A stretch of 64,000 bases of DNA from Oceanobacillus damuensis (lineage in GTDB: Bacteria; Bacillota; Bacilli; Bacillales; Amphibacillaceae), in NCBI RefSeq assembly GCF_001618145.1, contig NZ_LQNF01000015.1, positions 36,273 through 100,272 of the forward strand. The letters are read 5' to 3'. The notes under the pieces were generated by a model. That model ran no database searches. It saw nothing but the letters and a program-made list of their open reading frames with translations, and was not told where the DNA came from. Shown here piece by piece: positions 53,205 through 62,205 of the stretch. The position numbers and the translations under genes are program-made. Numbering within the stretch: the stretch's first letter is position 1; every line of letters begins with the position of its first letter.

Positions 53205-54074
53205 TCAACTCCATTTTTCTGCAATAAAACTATTGTTATAATCATCGTAATTCACACGTTGCTTGTTGTAATAGGTTGGATCAAATGCCATCATTCCCGT
53301 TACCAATAAATTAAGAAAGGAAATAAGTGCCGGCATTAAATCAATCGTTGACTTCTCTGTTTGCTCTAATATAAAAATATAGGAACAGTGCTTTTGAATA
53401 GGTGCTAGCTTGGAATCTGTAATCGCGAGCACTGGTATACCCCGTCCATGAAGTAATTCGGCTATTTGAATGGGTTCTTTAAAGTAACGATGTTGGGATA
53501 TCACGATGACTATGGATTTTTCATCTATTTTCTGTAGTGTCCGAACTAATTCTGGTGTTTCTGTTTGAATAAGCGAAACGTTTGGCCGAAGTATATTCAA
53601 CGTAAAATGCAGCCACTGGGCAGGGAACTGCGATGCTCCCGCTCCAATAATATAGATGCTTTTTGCTTCATGTAGTTTATGTGTTGCCTCATTAAATAAT
53701 CTCCTGTCAATATGTTCAACAATTCTGTTAATTTTTGAAATGTCTTCTCCCATCGCCTTTTCAATCAGACATTGGTCATTGAAAAGTTCCCTTTTAGAGG
53801 AAAGGTAATTACCAAGCGTACTGACAGTAGTTTGATTAAATACAAAAAGAGTGATCTCTTTTTGTAGCTGCGCAAAACCAGTGAGTCCAAGTGTGTAACA
53901 GAAGCGGATAACCGTTGTTTCACTTGTGCCAGCCTTCTCTCCAACTTCAGCTGCCGAATGCGTCCCCACAAAAGTCGGATTATTTAACACGAAACTTGCT
54001 ACTTTTTGTTGCTTCTTTGATAATCCATTAAAATGCATTTCAATCCTGTCTTTAATTGTTTGCGTATCCTCCAA
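53205..54074 (-). CDS. RpiR/MurR-family regulator of the operon
   Basis: 289-residue regulator: N-terminal HTH_6 domain (about 1-77, with TSETTVIRFCYTLGLTGFAQLQKE) and a C-terminal SIS domain (about 125-260, with YIIGAGASQFPAQ and VIVISQHRYFKEP). SIS domains bind phosphosugars or related ligands such as wall fragments. TTG 54074 has GGAGAG 7 bases before it on the minus strand. It is the first gene of the operon and probably controls it. The link to D-amino acids suggests a wall-derived signal, an inference. Confidence 0.85.
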   Translation of the reverse strand: MEDTQTIKDRIEMHFNGLSKKQQKVASFVLNNPTFVGTHSAAEVGEKAGTSETTVIRFCYTLGLTGFAQLQKEITLFVFNQTTVSTLGNYLSSKRELFNDQCLIEKAMGEDISKINRIVEHIDRRLFNEATHKLHEAKSIYIIGAGASQFPAQWLHFTLNILRPNVSLIQTETPELVRTLQKIDEKSIVIVISQHRYFKEPIQIAELLHGRGIPVLAITDSKLAPIQKHCSYIFILEQTEKSTIDLMPALISFLNLLVTGMMAFDPTYYNKQRVNYDDYNNSFIAEKWS

Positions 54075-54220
54075 AAGAAGTCTCTCCTTTAATTTATTTA
54101 AAAAGAAGTTTAAACTTCTTAATACCTTATCATAAATTAATTAGGAGAACAAGCAATTTTCAGAAAAAAGGGGTGGCCCGTGCCTATTGAACGATAGTCA
54201 AGCTATAACTTTCAGGCGAC

Positions 54221-54369
54221 GGACCATGGGGACAGGAACCCCGGTCCACTCGCAACACATAATAAAACCGTGTATTACGATGCAATAAACTATCTTGGTC
54301 AGTGAACTTTGGAACAAGGTTCACTGGCCAAATCTTTAAAAATGGACCAAGGAACCTGTCCCTGTGGTT
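54221..54369. repeat. MITE/REP-like repeat, copy 2
   Basis: 149-bp copy with GGACCATGGGGACAGGAACC at one end and ACCAAGGAACCTGTCCCTGT at the other. The middle keeps TAAACTATCTTGGTCAGTGA. It lies in the gap between the RpiR gene and a broken Crp gene (54075-54457), which has nothing else to report. Confidence 0.85.
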
Positions 54370-54457
54370 CTTTCCATTCTGAAATATAAATATTAATATA
54401 GGTGTATAAGATATCTGAACTTTAGAGTAAATATGATTAATCTGTGGGGTGGAAAAA

Positions 54458-55028
54458 ATGAGTGGTATTCTGTTTAAGATCATGAATAAATACACTTCCC
54501 TCAGCGAAGAGGAGCAGCAGGCTATTGTTAACAATATACCTATAGAGGAATATAAAAAAGGGACTGTACTCCTTAAAATGTTATTTCGTATTGAAGGGCT
54601 GCATAAGACAGTACGCCATTGATGAAGAAGGAAAAGAGGTCACCTCCAATTTTTACACGGAAGAGCAAGCCATTGTAGTATTCAATCATCATAAAGAAGA
54701 TAAATGTTCTGACTACACTTTTACTTGTCTTGAAGACTCTCTATTAGTTGTTGGTGACCTGAATACAGAAAAAGACATGTATGACAAATATAATCAGTTG
54801 GAATCAATGACCCGCAGGATGATGGAAGAAAATTTTGGTGAGGTACAAGAGGAGTTTGCTGCATTTATCGCTTCTACACCTGAAGAACGTTTTAAAGCCT
54901 TATTACTGAAACGTCCTCATTTAATCGATCGTGTTCCCCAACATCAATTAGCAAGTTATCTTGGAATTACCCCTGAGTCACTAAGCAGAATTAAAAAACG
55001 AGTCTATAAAGAAGAAAACTGGGAATAA
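54458..55028 (+). pseudogene. Broken Crp/Fnr-family regulator
   Basis: Frame 2 from ATG 54458 (GGGGTGG upstream) reads a normal Crp/Fnr start (LSEEEQQAIVNNIPIEEYKKGTVLL). Frame 3 then continues from about 54576 as KCYFVLKGCIRQYAIDEEG and runs to 55028. About seven codons of the cyclic-nucleotide-type barrel (usually KEGD...) and one base are missing at about 54570-54577, so the frame breaks. The C-terminal HTH with QLASYLGITPESLSRIKKR is intact. It converges on a DUF4386 gene with no space between, a common pair in bacilli. It is a probable recent pseudogene. Confidence 0.8.
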
Positions 55029-55757
55029 TTAAAGCCTTTTTACAGGGTTCTTACCCTTACCACCTCGGAATAGCAACCATAATCCAAAGCCAAGCTCCCC
55101 CGCAATCATTGGTGCGGCAAAAGCAATTTCAAGTACATCAATAATGCCATCATAATGATACAGAAACGTACTGAATAGGTGAATGACTATATAGCCTACT
55201 GAAGCAATAAATAACAAGATGCTAATGATTTTAGGTATGTGATTTGAATGGAAAGACAAATAACTTATAATCATTAGATGCCCACCAAAAATGACCAAAC
55301 CAACAGACCAGATAAAATAAAATGCTTCCAAAGACAGCATCATAAGACTCTGAAGTTGCGTATCATTAGATAATAATAAAATGTCAGGACTACTTGAGAG
55401 AAGAGATACAAATACCAAATTCAGGATGGCAATCCCTAATATAGCCGCATAGGTTAAACGTAACATTGCCCCTAGTAATGAAAGATTTTTATTAATTGGG
55501 TGCATGAAGGTATAAAGAGCCCAAGCCACTACAATGTCACTTATTAGGATAATAAGCCAACCAAAAATTCCAGCATTGAAAAGGTTAATAGATGATACGA
55601 TGTTATTAAGCGTGGTTCCTGCATCGCCTTGCACCACAAGATTTCCTAGGATAAGGCCATTGGAAAAAGCTGCCGCAAACGCCATAATGATGAGCGATAT
55701 ACCAGCAATTAGAGCTGATTTTCGATGAAACGGTATTTTTTTAGCAATGGTAGCCAT
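55029..55757 (-). CDS. DUF4386 membrane protein
   Basis: 242-residue membrane protein with six or so helices, of the DUF4386 group; function unknown. ATG 55757 is chosen because AAAGGAGG precedes it on the minus strand; the frame to 55817 has no site. The pairing with a convergent Crp/Fnr gene recurs in bacilli, so the regulator probably once controlled this gene. Its own copy is intact. Confidence 0.75.
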   Translation of the reverse strand: MATIAKKIPFHRKSALIAGISLIIMAFAAAFSNGLILGNLVVQGDAGTTLNNIVSSINLFNAGIFGWLIILISDIVVAWALYTFMHPINKNLSLLGAMLRLTYAAILGIAILNLVFVSLLSSSPDILLLSNDTQLQSLMMLSLEAFYFIWSVGLVIFGGHLMIISYLSFHSNHIPKIISILLFIASVGYIVIHLFSTFLYHYDGIIDVLEIAFAAPMIAGELGFGLWLLFRGGKGKNPVKRL

Positions 55758-55872
55758 ATATGAACCTCCTTTTTCCACTGTTACGTTCATTGTAAAAGGA
55801 GAATTTCGGATGGTCATTGACTTAAATCAATAAAGTACATCAATTGAAGGATAAAAATTCAGTTAGTTAGAA

Positions 55873-56037
55873 GGACCATGGGGACAGGAACCTTGGTCCA
55901 CTTCTTCACGCAACACACAGTAAAACGTTGATTCAGATGAAATAAACTACCTTGGTCAGTGAGCTTTGGAAAGGCATGGAGGGTCAGTTCACTGACCTAA
56001 TCTTAAAAATGGACCAAGGAACCTGTCCCCTTGGACC
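55873..56037. repeat. MITE/REP-like repeat, copy 3
   Basis: 165-bp copy between the DUF4386 gene and the BCCT gene. It starts GGACCATGGGGACAGGAACC and ends GGAACCTGTCCCC. The nearly identical internal TAAACTACCTTGGTCAGTGA links it to copy 1. Its final bases run into TTGGACCTTTTCCTTGGACC, a short duplication beside the BCCT stop. Confidence 0.85.
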
Positions 56038-56052
56038 TTTTCCTTGGACCTT

Positions 56053-57627
56053 TTAGCTCCTTCTACGTTCTTCCTCATTTGTTCTATCGATATATTCTTT
56101 CATTGCTTTTTTGTTCGGGGTAAGTGTTAACCCTAAGGACTTTCTTTCCTGATTGGCATCTTTGTAAAATGCTAACGCCATCAATATGACCACAACACTG
56201 AATGGCAATGCTGATATAATTGCTGCGGACTGTAAGGCATTTAATCCGCTTTCCCCACCTGCTAACAGCAATATATATGCGATTGCTGATAATGATAATC
56301 CCCAAACGACTTTTATAAAGCTTGCAGGGTTTAACGTACCAAAGGCAGTCTGCATACCTAAAACAAATGTTGCAGAATCGGCTGAGGTAATGAAAAAGGA
56401 AGATATAAGCACCAAGGTAATAATAGATAAAATGATACTCATAGGGATTTCATTGAAAATACCAAACAACTGTGTTTCCGGTGGCAGATCAAATATGGCT
56501 GGTGCACTTTGTCCCACTTCAATTCCTGTCAGACCAAATGCGCTAAACCAAAATATACTCACAAAGGTTGGAACGAGAAGTACTGCAAAGATAAATTCAC
56601 GGATGGAACGCCCCTGTGAAATCCTTGCGATAAATATTCCTACGAATGGACTCCAACTCATCCACCAACCCCAATAATATATCGTCCAGGACTGCATCCA
56701 CTCATGTTTTTGTTCATTTAATGGGGCTACATCCAAACTATTGTATAATAATGTATTGAAATAATCACCAGTCGCACTTGTCATCATATTGAGAATGAAT
56801 AAAGTTGGACCCAGAATTAAGATGGCAATAAACAACAGACCTGCAAGGACCATATTTAAATTACTTAAATACTGAATACCTTTGCTTAACCCACTCCAGG
56901 CACTGTATAAGAACAAGACGGTAACGACAGCGATGATGATGCCTTGGACCAGTTGATTGTTAGGGATGCCAAAGAGGTAGTTCAACCCCCCGTTGATTTG
57001 CATTGCTCCGATCCCTAAGGATACAGCGACACCAATAATGGTTGCAAATACAGACAACACATCAACAATATTGCCGATTGGCCCGTCCACTCTGTCTCCT
57101 AAAATAGGCCGTAATGTTTTGGATATTAAACCAACTTCACCTTTCCTGAACTGTGAATAAGCTAAGGCCAGTGCTACAATCCCGTATACAGCCCATGGAT
57201 GAAAACCATAGTGCAGAAAAGTTGATCGCATTGATTCAGCCAAAGCCGCTCTTGTTTCAGGGTCAGCAGTAGGCGGAGCCAGAAAATGAGAGATTGGTTC
57301 AGATGAGCCATAAAACACTAAGCCGATCCCCATACCAGCACTAAACAGCATGGCTAACCATGATAACGTCTTAAATTCAGGTTTATCATTTGGTTTACCC
57401 AGTTTGAGTTTACCGATTGGACTAAAACCTAAAAATATGCAAAAGAACAAAATTAAAGTGAAAATCGTCATATAATACCAACCAAAATTTTCAGTAACCC
57501 ATGCTCCAATAGCTCCAGTAGTTTCACCAAATTGATCGGGGAAAACAGCACCCAGTAGTACCAGTATTCCGACAATTATGGAAGCGTATGTGAATACACT
57601 GGAAAATTGTTTTCTTTCTTCTTTCAT
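56053..57627 (-). CDS. BCCT-family betaine/choline/carnitine transporter
   Basis: 524-residue secondary transporter with twelve helices. The family segments FYGSSEPISHF and the tryptophan-rich WTIYYWGWWMSWSPFVGIFIAR are clear; these form the substrate cage for quaternary amines. Sodium-coupled uptake of glycine betaine (OpuD-type) is likely, and it fits the OpuA-type system at the start of the window as part of salt tolerance. AAGAAGAAGGTGA precedes the start on the minus strand. The exact solute is not determined. Confidence 0.92.
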   Translation of the reverse strand: MKEERKQFSSVFTYASIIVGILVLLGAVFPDQFGETTGAIGAWVTENFGWYYMTIFTLILFFCIFLGFSPIGKLKLGKPNDKPEFKTLSWLAMLFSAGMGIGLVFYGSSEPISHFLAPPTADPETRAALAESMRSTFLHYGFHPWAVYGIVALALAYSQFRKGEVGLISKTLRPILGDRVDGPIGNIVDVLSVFATIIGVAVSLGIGAMQINGGLNYLFGIPNNQLVQGIIIAVVTVLFLYSAWSGLSKGIQYLSNLNMVLAGLLFIAILILGPTLFILNMMTSATGDYFNTLLYNSLDVAPLNEQKHEWMQSWTIYYWGWWMSWSPFVGIFIARISQGRSIREFIFAVLLVPTFVSIFWFSAFGLTGIEVGQSAPAIFDLPPETQLFGIFNEIPMSIILSIITLVLISSFFITSADSATFVLGMQTAFGTLNPASFIKVVWGLSLSAIAYILLLAGGESGLNALQSAAIISALPFSVVVILMALAFYKDANQERKSLGLTLTPNKKAMKEYIDRTNEEERRRS

Positions 57628-58451
57628 TATGCCATTTCACCTTCTTCTTATGATGTCTTTTTTCATATTAACATAATCAAAAATGTAATCAATCAGGACC
57701 TATTTCGATGACCACAAAAACAGAATTTGTAAAATTCCAACGGGTCATCAACCAAATAGTATTCCAATTTGAGGGCTCGATAAACAGTGATTGAAAAGAT
57801 TTCCCTGCTCCATAAACCTGTCAGCAATATGAACAATTTCATAATCGTCCCACTAACATAGAATAATCCAGCGCAACGTAATTTGTAATATCGTCCGATG
57901 GTTAAGCAAATCCAGGTGACAACCGGCTTCCATTCATTTTCAATCAGCAAGTCAAAACCTTCTGCCTGTACGCCGTAGCAGGAGCAGGGAATTCATAAAA
58001 TCTCCTGTTTCGAATTGTTTCTCTTTCCTGATTAACCCACAACAATAACAAGTTTCAACTTTGATTTTAATTTTTTTACTGGAACTCTAACGCTATTTCC
58101 CTATATCAAAATAAGATAAACCGTCCAAAACATAAATAACCGGGAAATCTTCTTGCGGAAATCTCGCTTCTAGTAAAAAGAGATCGACTGTATAGGTATG
58201 GTTTATACGATTAATCAAGTCACCCGATTATTTTGCACATTCATCCATCGAATATGTGAATAAAATAAAGGGTCAGTCCCCCAGCATGTGCGATTGCGAA
58301 ATGGGTACTGAACCAATAACCAGAAGATAACCTTCTTTAAGTGAAACCTGTCAATATGTCTCCATCCCCAAACAAAAATGTATACGCAAAATCCTATTAA
58401 GTATAAAATAGGACAGATAGCATTTTGTTATTTATGGTAAGGGTGGTAAAT
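57628..58451. other. Gene-free stretch before the EamA gene
   Basis: About 820 bases. A minus-strand frame of 85 codons (57693-57950) has no ribosome binding site and a composition (many C, Y and W) not like a real protein here, though it stays open further upstream; it could be a decayed gene. A REP-like fragment GGGTCAGTCCCCC is at about 58269. No RNA or operon feature is seen. Confidence 0.45.
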
Positions 58452-59357
58452 ATGTTAAAAGCATATGCTTGGCTGACATTTTGTGTAGTGATGTGGGGAA
58501 GTAATTTTGTATTCGGAAAGATGCTAGTCCAGGATTTTTCCCCAGCACTGTTAACGATGCTCAGACTTTTGTTTATTGTACTATTTTTAATTGTGTTGTC
58601 CTCATACAAAAAGCATTTTAGAAGCGTTAAAAAATCGGATTTACTCGCAATTTCTTTTCTGGGGGTTATTGGTGTTTTTATAAACCAATGGTCTTTTTTT
58701 GTGGGATTGCAAACAGCTGATCCAACAACATCTGCATTAATTTTGGCAACAGCCCCTATTTTAACCAGCATATTAGCTGCCATTTTTCTAAAAGAGAAAT
58801 TGACAATTCGCATGCTGTTAGGTTCTGTTGTGGCAATTACAGGTATTTATTTCGTTGTAACAGACGGGAATTCCTCTTCATTTTATATCGATAAAGGGCT
58901 ATTATGGATTGTTGTCACGATGATAACATTCGCCATTATGATTATCTTGACCAGGCTTCTTTCCCATCGAATAGATCCACTTACCATTACGCTGTATTCA
59001 AATGTCGTCGGCTTTATTGTGTCGGTTCCTTTTGCTTTTCTGCTGGACAATCCCTTGCAAATTAGCGCTAAGGTTTCGGACTGGTCCTTTCTGATTGGAA
59101 CTGCCATTGTTGTACATGGTATTGCAACATTAATTTGGAACAAAAATATTAGGCATGTTGATGCTTCAAAGGCTTCCATATTATCTAATTTAGAACCTTT
59201 TGTAGCAATGGTAATGGGATTGATATTGCTGAACAAACTAATAACCGGAGCAGAAATTTTAGGGTCACTGCTTATCGTTGGAGGCGTAGTGTTTTCTACA
59301 TATCAACGGAAAAAGCTAAATAGAGGAGCAGGACAGTCCCCCACTACGCTAAAGTGA
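58452..59357 (+). CDS. EamA/DMT-family exporter
   Basis: 301-residue membrane protein with ten helices in two EamA repeats (about 7-140 and 152-290), of the drug/metabolite transporter superfamily; such proteins export amino acids or other metabolites. MWGSNFVFGK and ADPTTSALILATAPILTSILAAIFLKE are typical. ATG 58452 has AAGGGTGG before it; the frame from 58425 does not. The last residues (GAGQSPTTLK) are coded by a REP-like repeat, which appears to have replaced the natural end. Confidence 0.88.
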   Translation: MLKAYAWLTFCVVMWGSNFVFGKMLVQDFSPALLTMLRLLFIVLFLIVLSSYKKHFRSVKKSDLLAISFLGVIGVFINQWSFFVGLQTADPTTSALILATAPILTSILAAIFLKEKLTIRMLLGSVVAITGIYFVVTDGNSSSFYIDKGLLWIVVTMITFAIMIILTRLLSHRIDPLTITLYSNVVGFIVSVPFAFLLDNPLQISAKVSDWSFLIGTAIVVHGIATLIWNKNIRHVDASKASILSNLEPFVAMVMGLILLNKLITGAEILGSLLIVGGVVFSTYQRKKLNRGAGQSPTTLK

Positions 59358-59560
59358 TAGAGAAATAGGATCTGACACGGTAACTTGCCTCCTAATTCAT
59401 CACTTAGGATTCTACCGATAATAAAGATAATGATGATACAGACAGATTACTTCCAATCTAATGAACATATGTTGGTAATCGACAATGCGAGGAATAAGAG
59501 GTCCTCCTACTACGTTAAAGCGATAACGAACAGGGGACCTGACCCTCTGTACCATTTTAA
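59329..59560. repeat. Pair of REP-like units after the EamA gene
   Basis: GCAGGACAGTCCCCCACTAC at 59329 with GCTAAAGTGATAG and GGATCTGACAC, and again CCTACTACGTTAAAGCGATA with GGGGACCTGACCC at 59505-59560. Both keep the order of a CCC-ACTACG-TAAAG-GATA block and a GGA..TGAC block. It overlaps the end of the EamA gene. Confidence 0.55.
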
Positions 59561-59944
59561 TGCCGAGTCATAATCCCCGCCTGGAATAAATATTGTCTTT
59601 TCAAAAATACGACAAAGCTACCGGACAGTTTAATTAGTATGGCACAAAAAACAAATAAACCAGAAGTGTGTTATACTAAAGGAGAGAAATTATTTTCACT
59701 CTATTCAGCAAATTCTTCATTTCATCACTACGATCTTTAATACAAGCCCCCGATAGCTTGGTTGCTCCAATAAAATGAACTTCACGGTAATATCTTTGCT
59801 TGACTCGGCAAGCAAGGGTGTATTTTCATGATGGGAGGATTTAATTAAATGTAAGAACTGCAATCATTTTCATCCTAGCTCATGCGATGGAAAGTTAGAA
59901 AATCTAGATGGTTTTTTGCTTTGAAAATAATTGGGGGGATTTAT
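59561..59944. other. Intergenic region before the carboxyethylornithine synthase gene
   Basis: About 385 bases with no gene. It is AT-rich and contains the promoter of the next gene; CTTGACTCGGCAAGCAAG (about 59800) is a small inverted repeat. No known riboswitch is seen. Confidence 0.4.
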
Positions 59945-60955
59945 TTGATACGAACAGTAGGTTTTCCATTAAATAGTAAAGAAAACGAACATAGACAGGC
60001 AATGATTCTTAAAGATATTGCTGAAATGGATCATAAGGACAAGCTATATTTCGAAAAAGGGTATGGTGAATGGTTTACTGTATCGGATGAGAGGTTAATC
60101 AAACTAGGCGTCCATGTTGTTAGCAGGGAGGAAGTTTTAAAGCAAGCTATTATCTGTGACCCGAAAGCTGGGGATGCCGACTATATTGAAAACCTTCAAG
60201 ATGGCCAAATTGTATTTGGCTGGATTCATGCGGTCCAAAATGAGCAACTAACCGATATATTTTTGTCCAAACGATTGACAGGTATTGCTTGGGAGGATAT
60301 GAATGAAGAAGGAAGACATGTGTTTCTGAGAAATAATGAGATTGCCGGAGAGGCAGCAATCATGCATGCGTTCAGCTGTTATGGGAAAATGCCGTATGAT
60401 ACAAAGGTTGCCGTTTTAGGCAGAGGAAATGTGGCACGCGGCGCATATAAAATACTAATTGGACTAGGTGCAGAGGTAACTGTTTATGATAGAAGGACAG
60501 AGGGCTTATTCCAAAAAGAAGCAGGAAAATACGATGTGCTTGTAAATGCAATTACATGGGATGTGGGCCGCACAGACCATATTATTTATAAAGAAGATTT
60601 AAAGAAAATGAAACAGGACGCAATGATTATCGATATCAGTTGTGATGAGGGTATGGGGATTGAAACGAGCAGGCCAACAACGATTGAAGATCCGACATAT
60701 CAATTGGACGGTGTGCTTCATTATGCGGTCGATCATACTCCAAGCATCTTTTACAAAACGGCCTCCAAATCAATTAGTGCGGAGATAGCGAAGTATTTAC
60801 CAATTATCATGACAGGTCAGGAAAGGGGAAATGATATCATACGTCCAGCAATTATCCTGGAAAACGGTCATATTTACGATCACAAAATAATTGATAATCA
60901 AGAACGAAGAGATGTTATGTGGACCATGGGGACAGGAACCCTGGGCCAGCTCTAA
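59945..60955 (+). CDS. ceo: N5-(carboxyethyl)ornithine synthase-like dehydrogenase
   Basis: 336-residue NAD(P)H enzyme of the alanine dehydrogenase/transhydrogenase fold that would join pyruvate and ornithine (or lysine) reductively. The start RTVGFPLNSKENEHR fits this family, GRGNVARGAYKILIGLGAEVTVYDRR is the nucleotide-binding segment, and VDHTPSIFYKTAS is the family end. TTG 59945 has GGGGGGAT before it; the frame from 59882 does not. The last 11 or so codons are a REP-type unit (60921-60947), so the C-terminus is new. The exact substrate is inferred. Confidence 0.78.
   Translation: MIRTVGFPLNSKENEHRQAMILKDIAEMDHKDKLYFEKGYGEWFTVSDERLIKLGVHVVSREEVLKQAIICDPKAGDADYIENLQDGQIVFGWIHAVQNEQLTDIFLSKRLTGIAWEDMNEEGRHVFLRNNEIAGEAAIMHAFSCYGKMPYDTKVAVLGRGNVARGAYKILIGLGAEVTVYDRRTEGLFQKEAGKYDVLVNAITWDVGRTDHIIYKEDLKKMKQDAMIIDISCDEGMGIETSRPTTIEDPTYQLDGVLHYAVDHTPSIFYKTASKSISAEIAKYLPIIMTGQERGNDIIRPAIILENGHIYDHKIIDNQERRDVMWTMGTGTLGQL
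60921..60947. repeat. Single REP unit inside the 3' end of the ceo-like gene
   Basis: GGACCATGGGGACAGGAACC followed by CTGGGCC, a near match to the ends of the MITE copies. It codes for the residues WTMGTGTLGQ and reaches the stop. Confidence 0.8.
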
Positions 60956-61389
60956 AGCTTAATGCACTAGTAATTAAATTTATGTGATGGGCAAAAATCA
61001 GCCTTACTGGTTCATCCGCACGTATACCGTATCTCGGCAGGTCCCTTTTAAGCTATAAACGTAAAATGCATTGAATTACAAGGGAAATTAATAGCGTTAG
61101 CAGTTAATTTAAAGAAGGTAGCAACGAACTATCCTCTTTAAAGGGTTCTAATTATGATATTGTTATTGTTTTTTGAAATGTGTAGCTGGAAATAGATGTC
61201 AAAAAAGGGGTGCTTTTCAGTGGTCGCAACCTGTCCCTATAGTCCTGCGCGCTGCTTCAATGGAAATGGAAGAAAAGCAACTGCAAGAGAGTAAAATTGA
61301 TTGAGAAAAAAAGCTTTCATTCTGAAGGAATTCAGCGTGAGGCTTATTTTTTGGATGAAATAATGTCAGTGATTTTTTTAATAGATTAA
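60956..61389. other. Intergenic region before the TetR-controlled ABC operon
   Basis: About 430 bases with no gene. It has a REP-like fragment CGCAACCTGTCCC (about 61225). A promoter should lie just before the operators at 61390. Confidence 0.45.
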
Positions 61390-61456
61390 TGAGTGATTAC
61401 TCACTTTACAAAAGGCGAGTTTTGTTGTATTTTATTAGTGAGTGATTACTCACTAA
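61390..61456. promoter_or_regulatory. Two TetR-type operators before the ABC exporter operon
   Basis: TGAGTGATTACTCA at 61390-61403 and TTAGTGAGT-GATT-ACTCACTAA at 61435-61456 (9-bp perfect arms, 4-base centre). The shared core is GAGTGATTACTC. The second is just before the ATPase start, where it would block transcription. The TetR gene at the end of the operon is the likely ligand. Confidence 0.85.
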
Positions 61457-61478
61457 TAAAATGATTGAGGTGAAAATG

Positions 61479-62204
61479 ATGAGCAATAGAATGTCGTGGA
61501 TCTCGATTCAACATGTTTATAAGCAGTTTGGAAAACAGGAAGTGTTAAAGGATATCAATCTAGAAATTAAAGAAGGTGAGATATTTGGACTTCTCGGTCC
61601 ATCCGGTGCTGGAAAATCAACCTTAGTAAAAGAACTAGCTGGATTAGATGTTCCTACGTCAGGGGAGAATTTAATTTTTGGAGAAAAGATGCCATCACTC
61701 AAATTGATGAAGCGGATAGGGTATATGGCCCAAGCAGATGCGCTTTACGAGGACTTGTCAGCAAACGAAAATTTACACTTTTTTGCTAGCTTGTATGGAT
61801 TGAAAGGGAAAATCAAAAAGGCAAGGATTAGCGAAGTGATGCAGATTGTAGACTTATCGGGTCATCTGAATAAGCTCGTATCCAATTATTCTGGTGGAAT
61901 GAAAAGACGACTATCACTTGCGATCGCACTTCTTCATGAGCCTGAAATGCTAATCCTTGATGAGCCAACCGTTGGGATTGATCCGGTTTTAAGAAAAAGC
62001 ATTTGGGAGGCTTTTTATAACTTAAATCGAAATGGAACGACAATCATTATTACGACCCACGTAATGGATGAAGCTGAGAAGTGTGATCGGTTGGGATTGA
62101 TGCGAGATGGAGAGTTGATCGCGGTAGGCACCCCTGAAGCATTAAAGAATGAAACAAAAACAGGTTCGATTGAGCAAGCTTTTCTAGTATATGGAGGTGC
62201 GTAA
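61479..62204 (+). CDS. ABC-2 exporter ATPase
   Basis: 241-residue cytosolic ATPase of an ABC-2 type exporter (NatA/CcmA/daunorubicin type). Walker A is GPSGAGKST, signature YSGGMKRR, Walker B MLILDEP, switch TTHVMDEAEKCDR. ATG 61479 is chosen because GAGGTG lies 6 bases upstream; it leaves the earlier ATGs at 61461 and 61476 too close. It abuts the permease gene with no gap, and operators precede it. The substrate may be a drug or ion. Confidence 0.88.
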   Translation: MSNRMSWISIQHVYKQFGKQEVLKDINLEIKEGEIFGLLGPSGAGKSTLVKELAGLDVPTSGENLIFGEKMPSLKLMKRIGYMAQADALYEDLSANENLHFFASLYGLKGKIKKARISEVMQIVDLSGHLNKLVSNYSGGMKRRLSLAIALLHEPEMLILDEPTVGIDPVLRKSIWEAFYNLNRNGTTIIITTHVMDEAEKCDRLGLMRDGELIAVGTPEALKNETKTGSIEQAFLVYGGA

Positions 62205-62205
62205 A

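Noticed and set aside
57693..57950. 85-codon minus-strand ORF
   Set aside because: No ribosome binding site, odd composition and no recognisable family.
59690..59880. T-box or other riboswitch before the ceo-like gene
   Set aside because: No T-box sequence or known riboswitch core was found; only a small inverted repeat.
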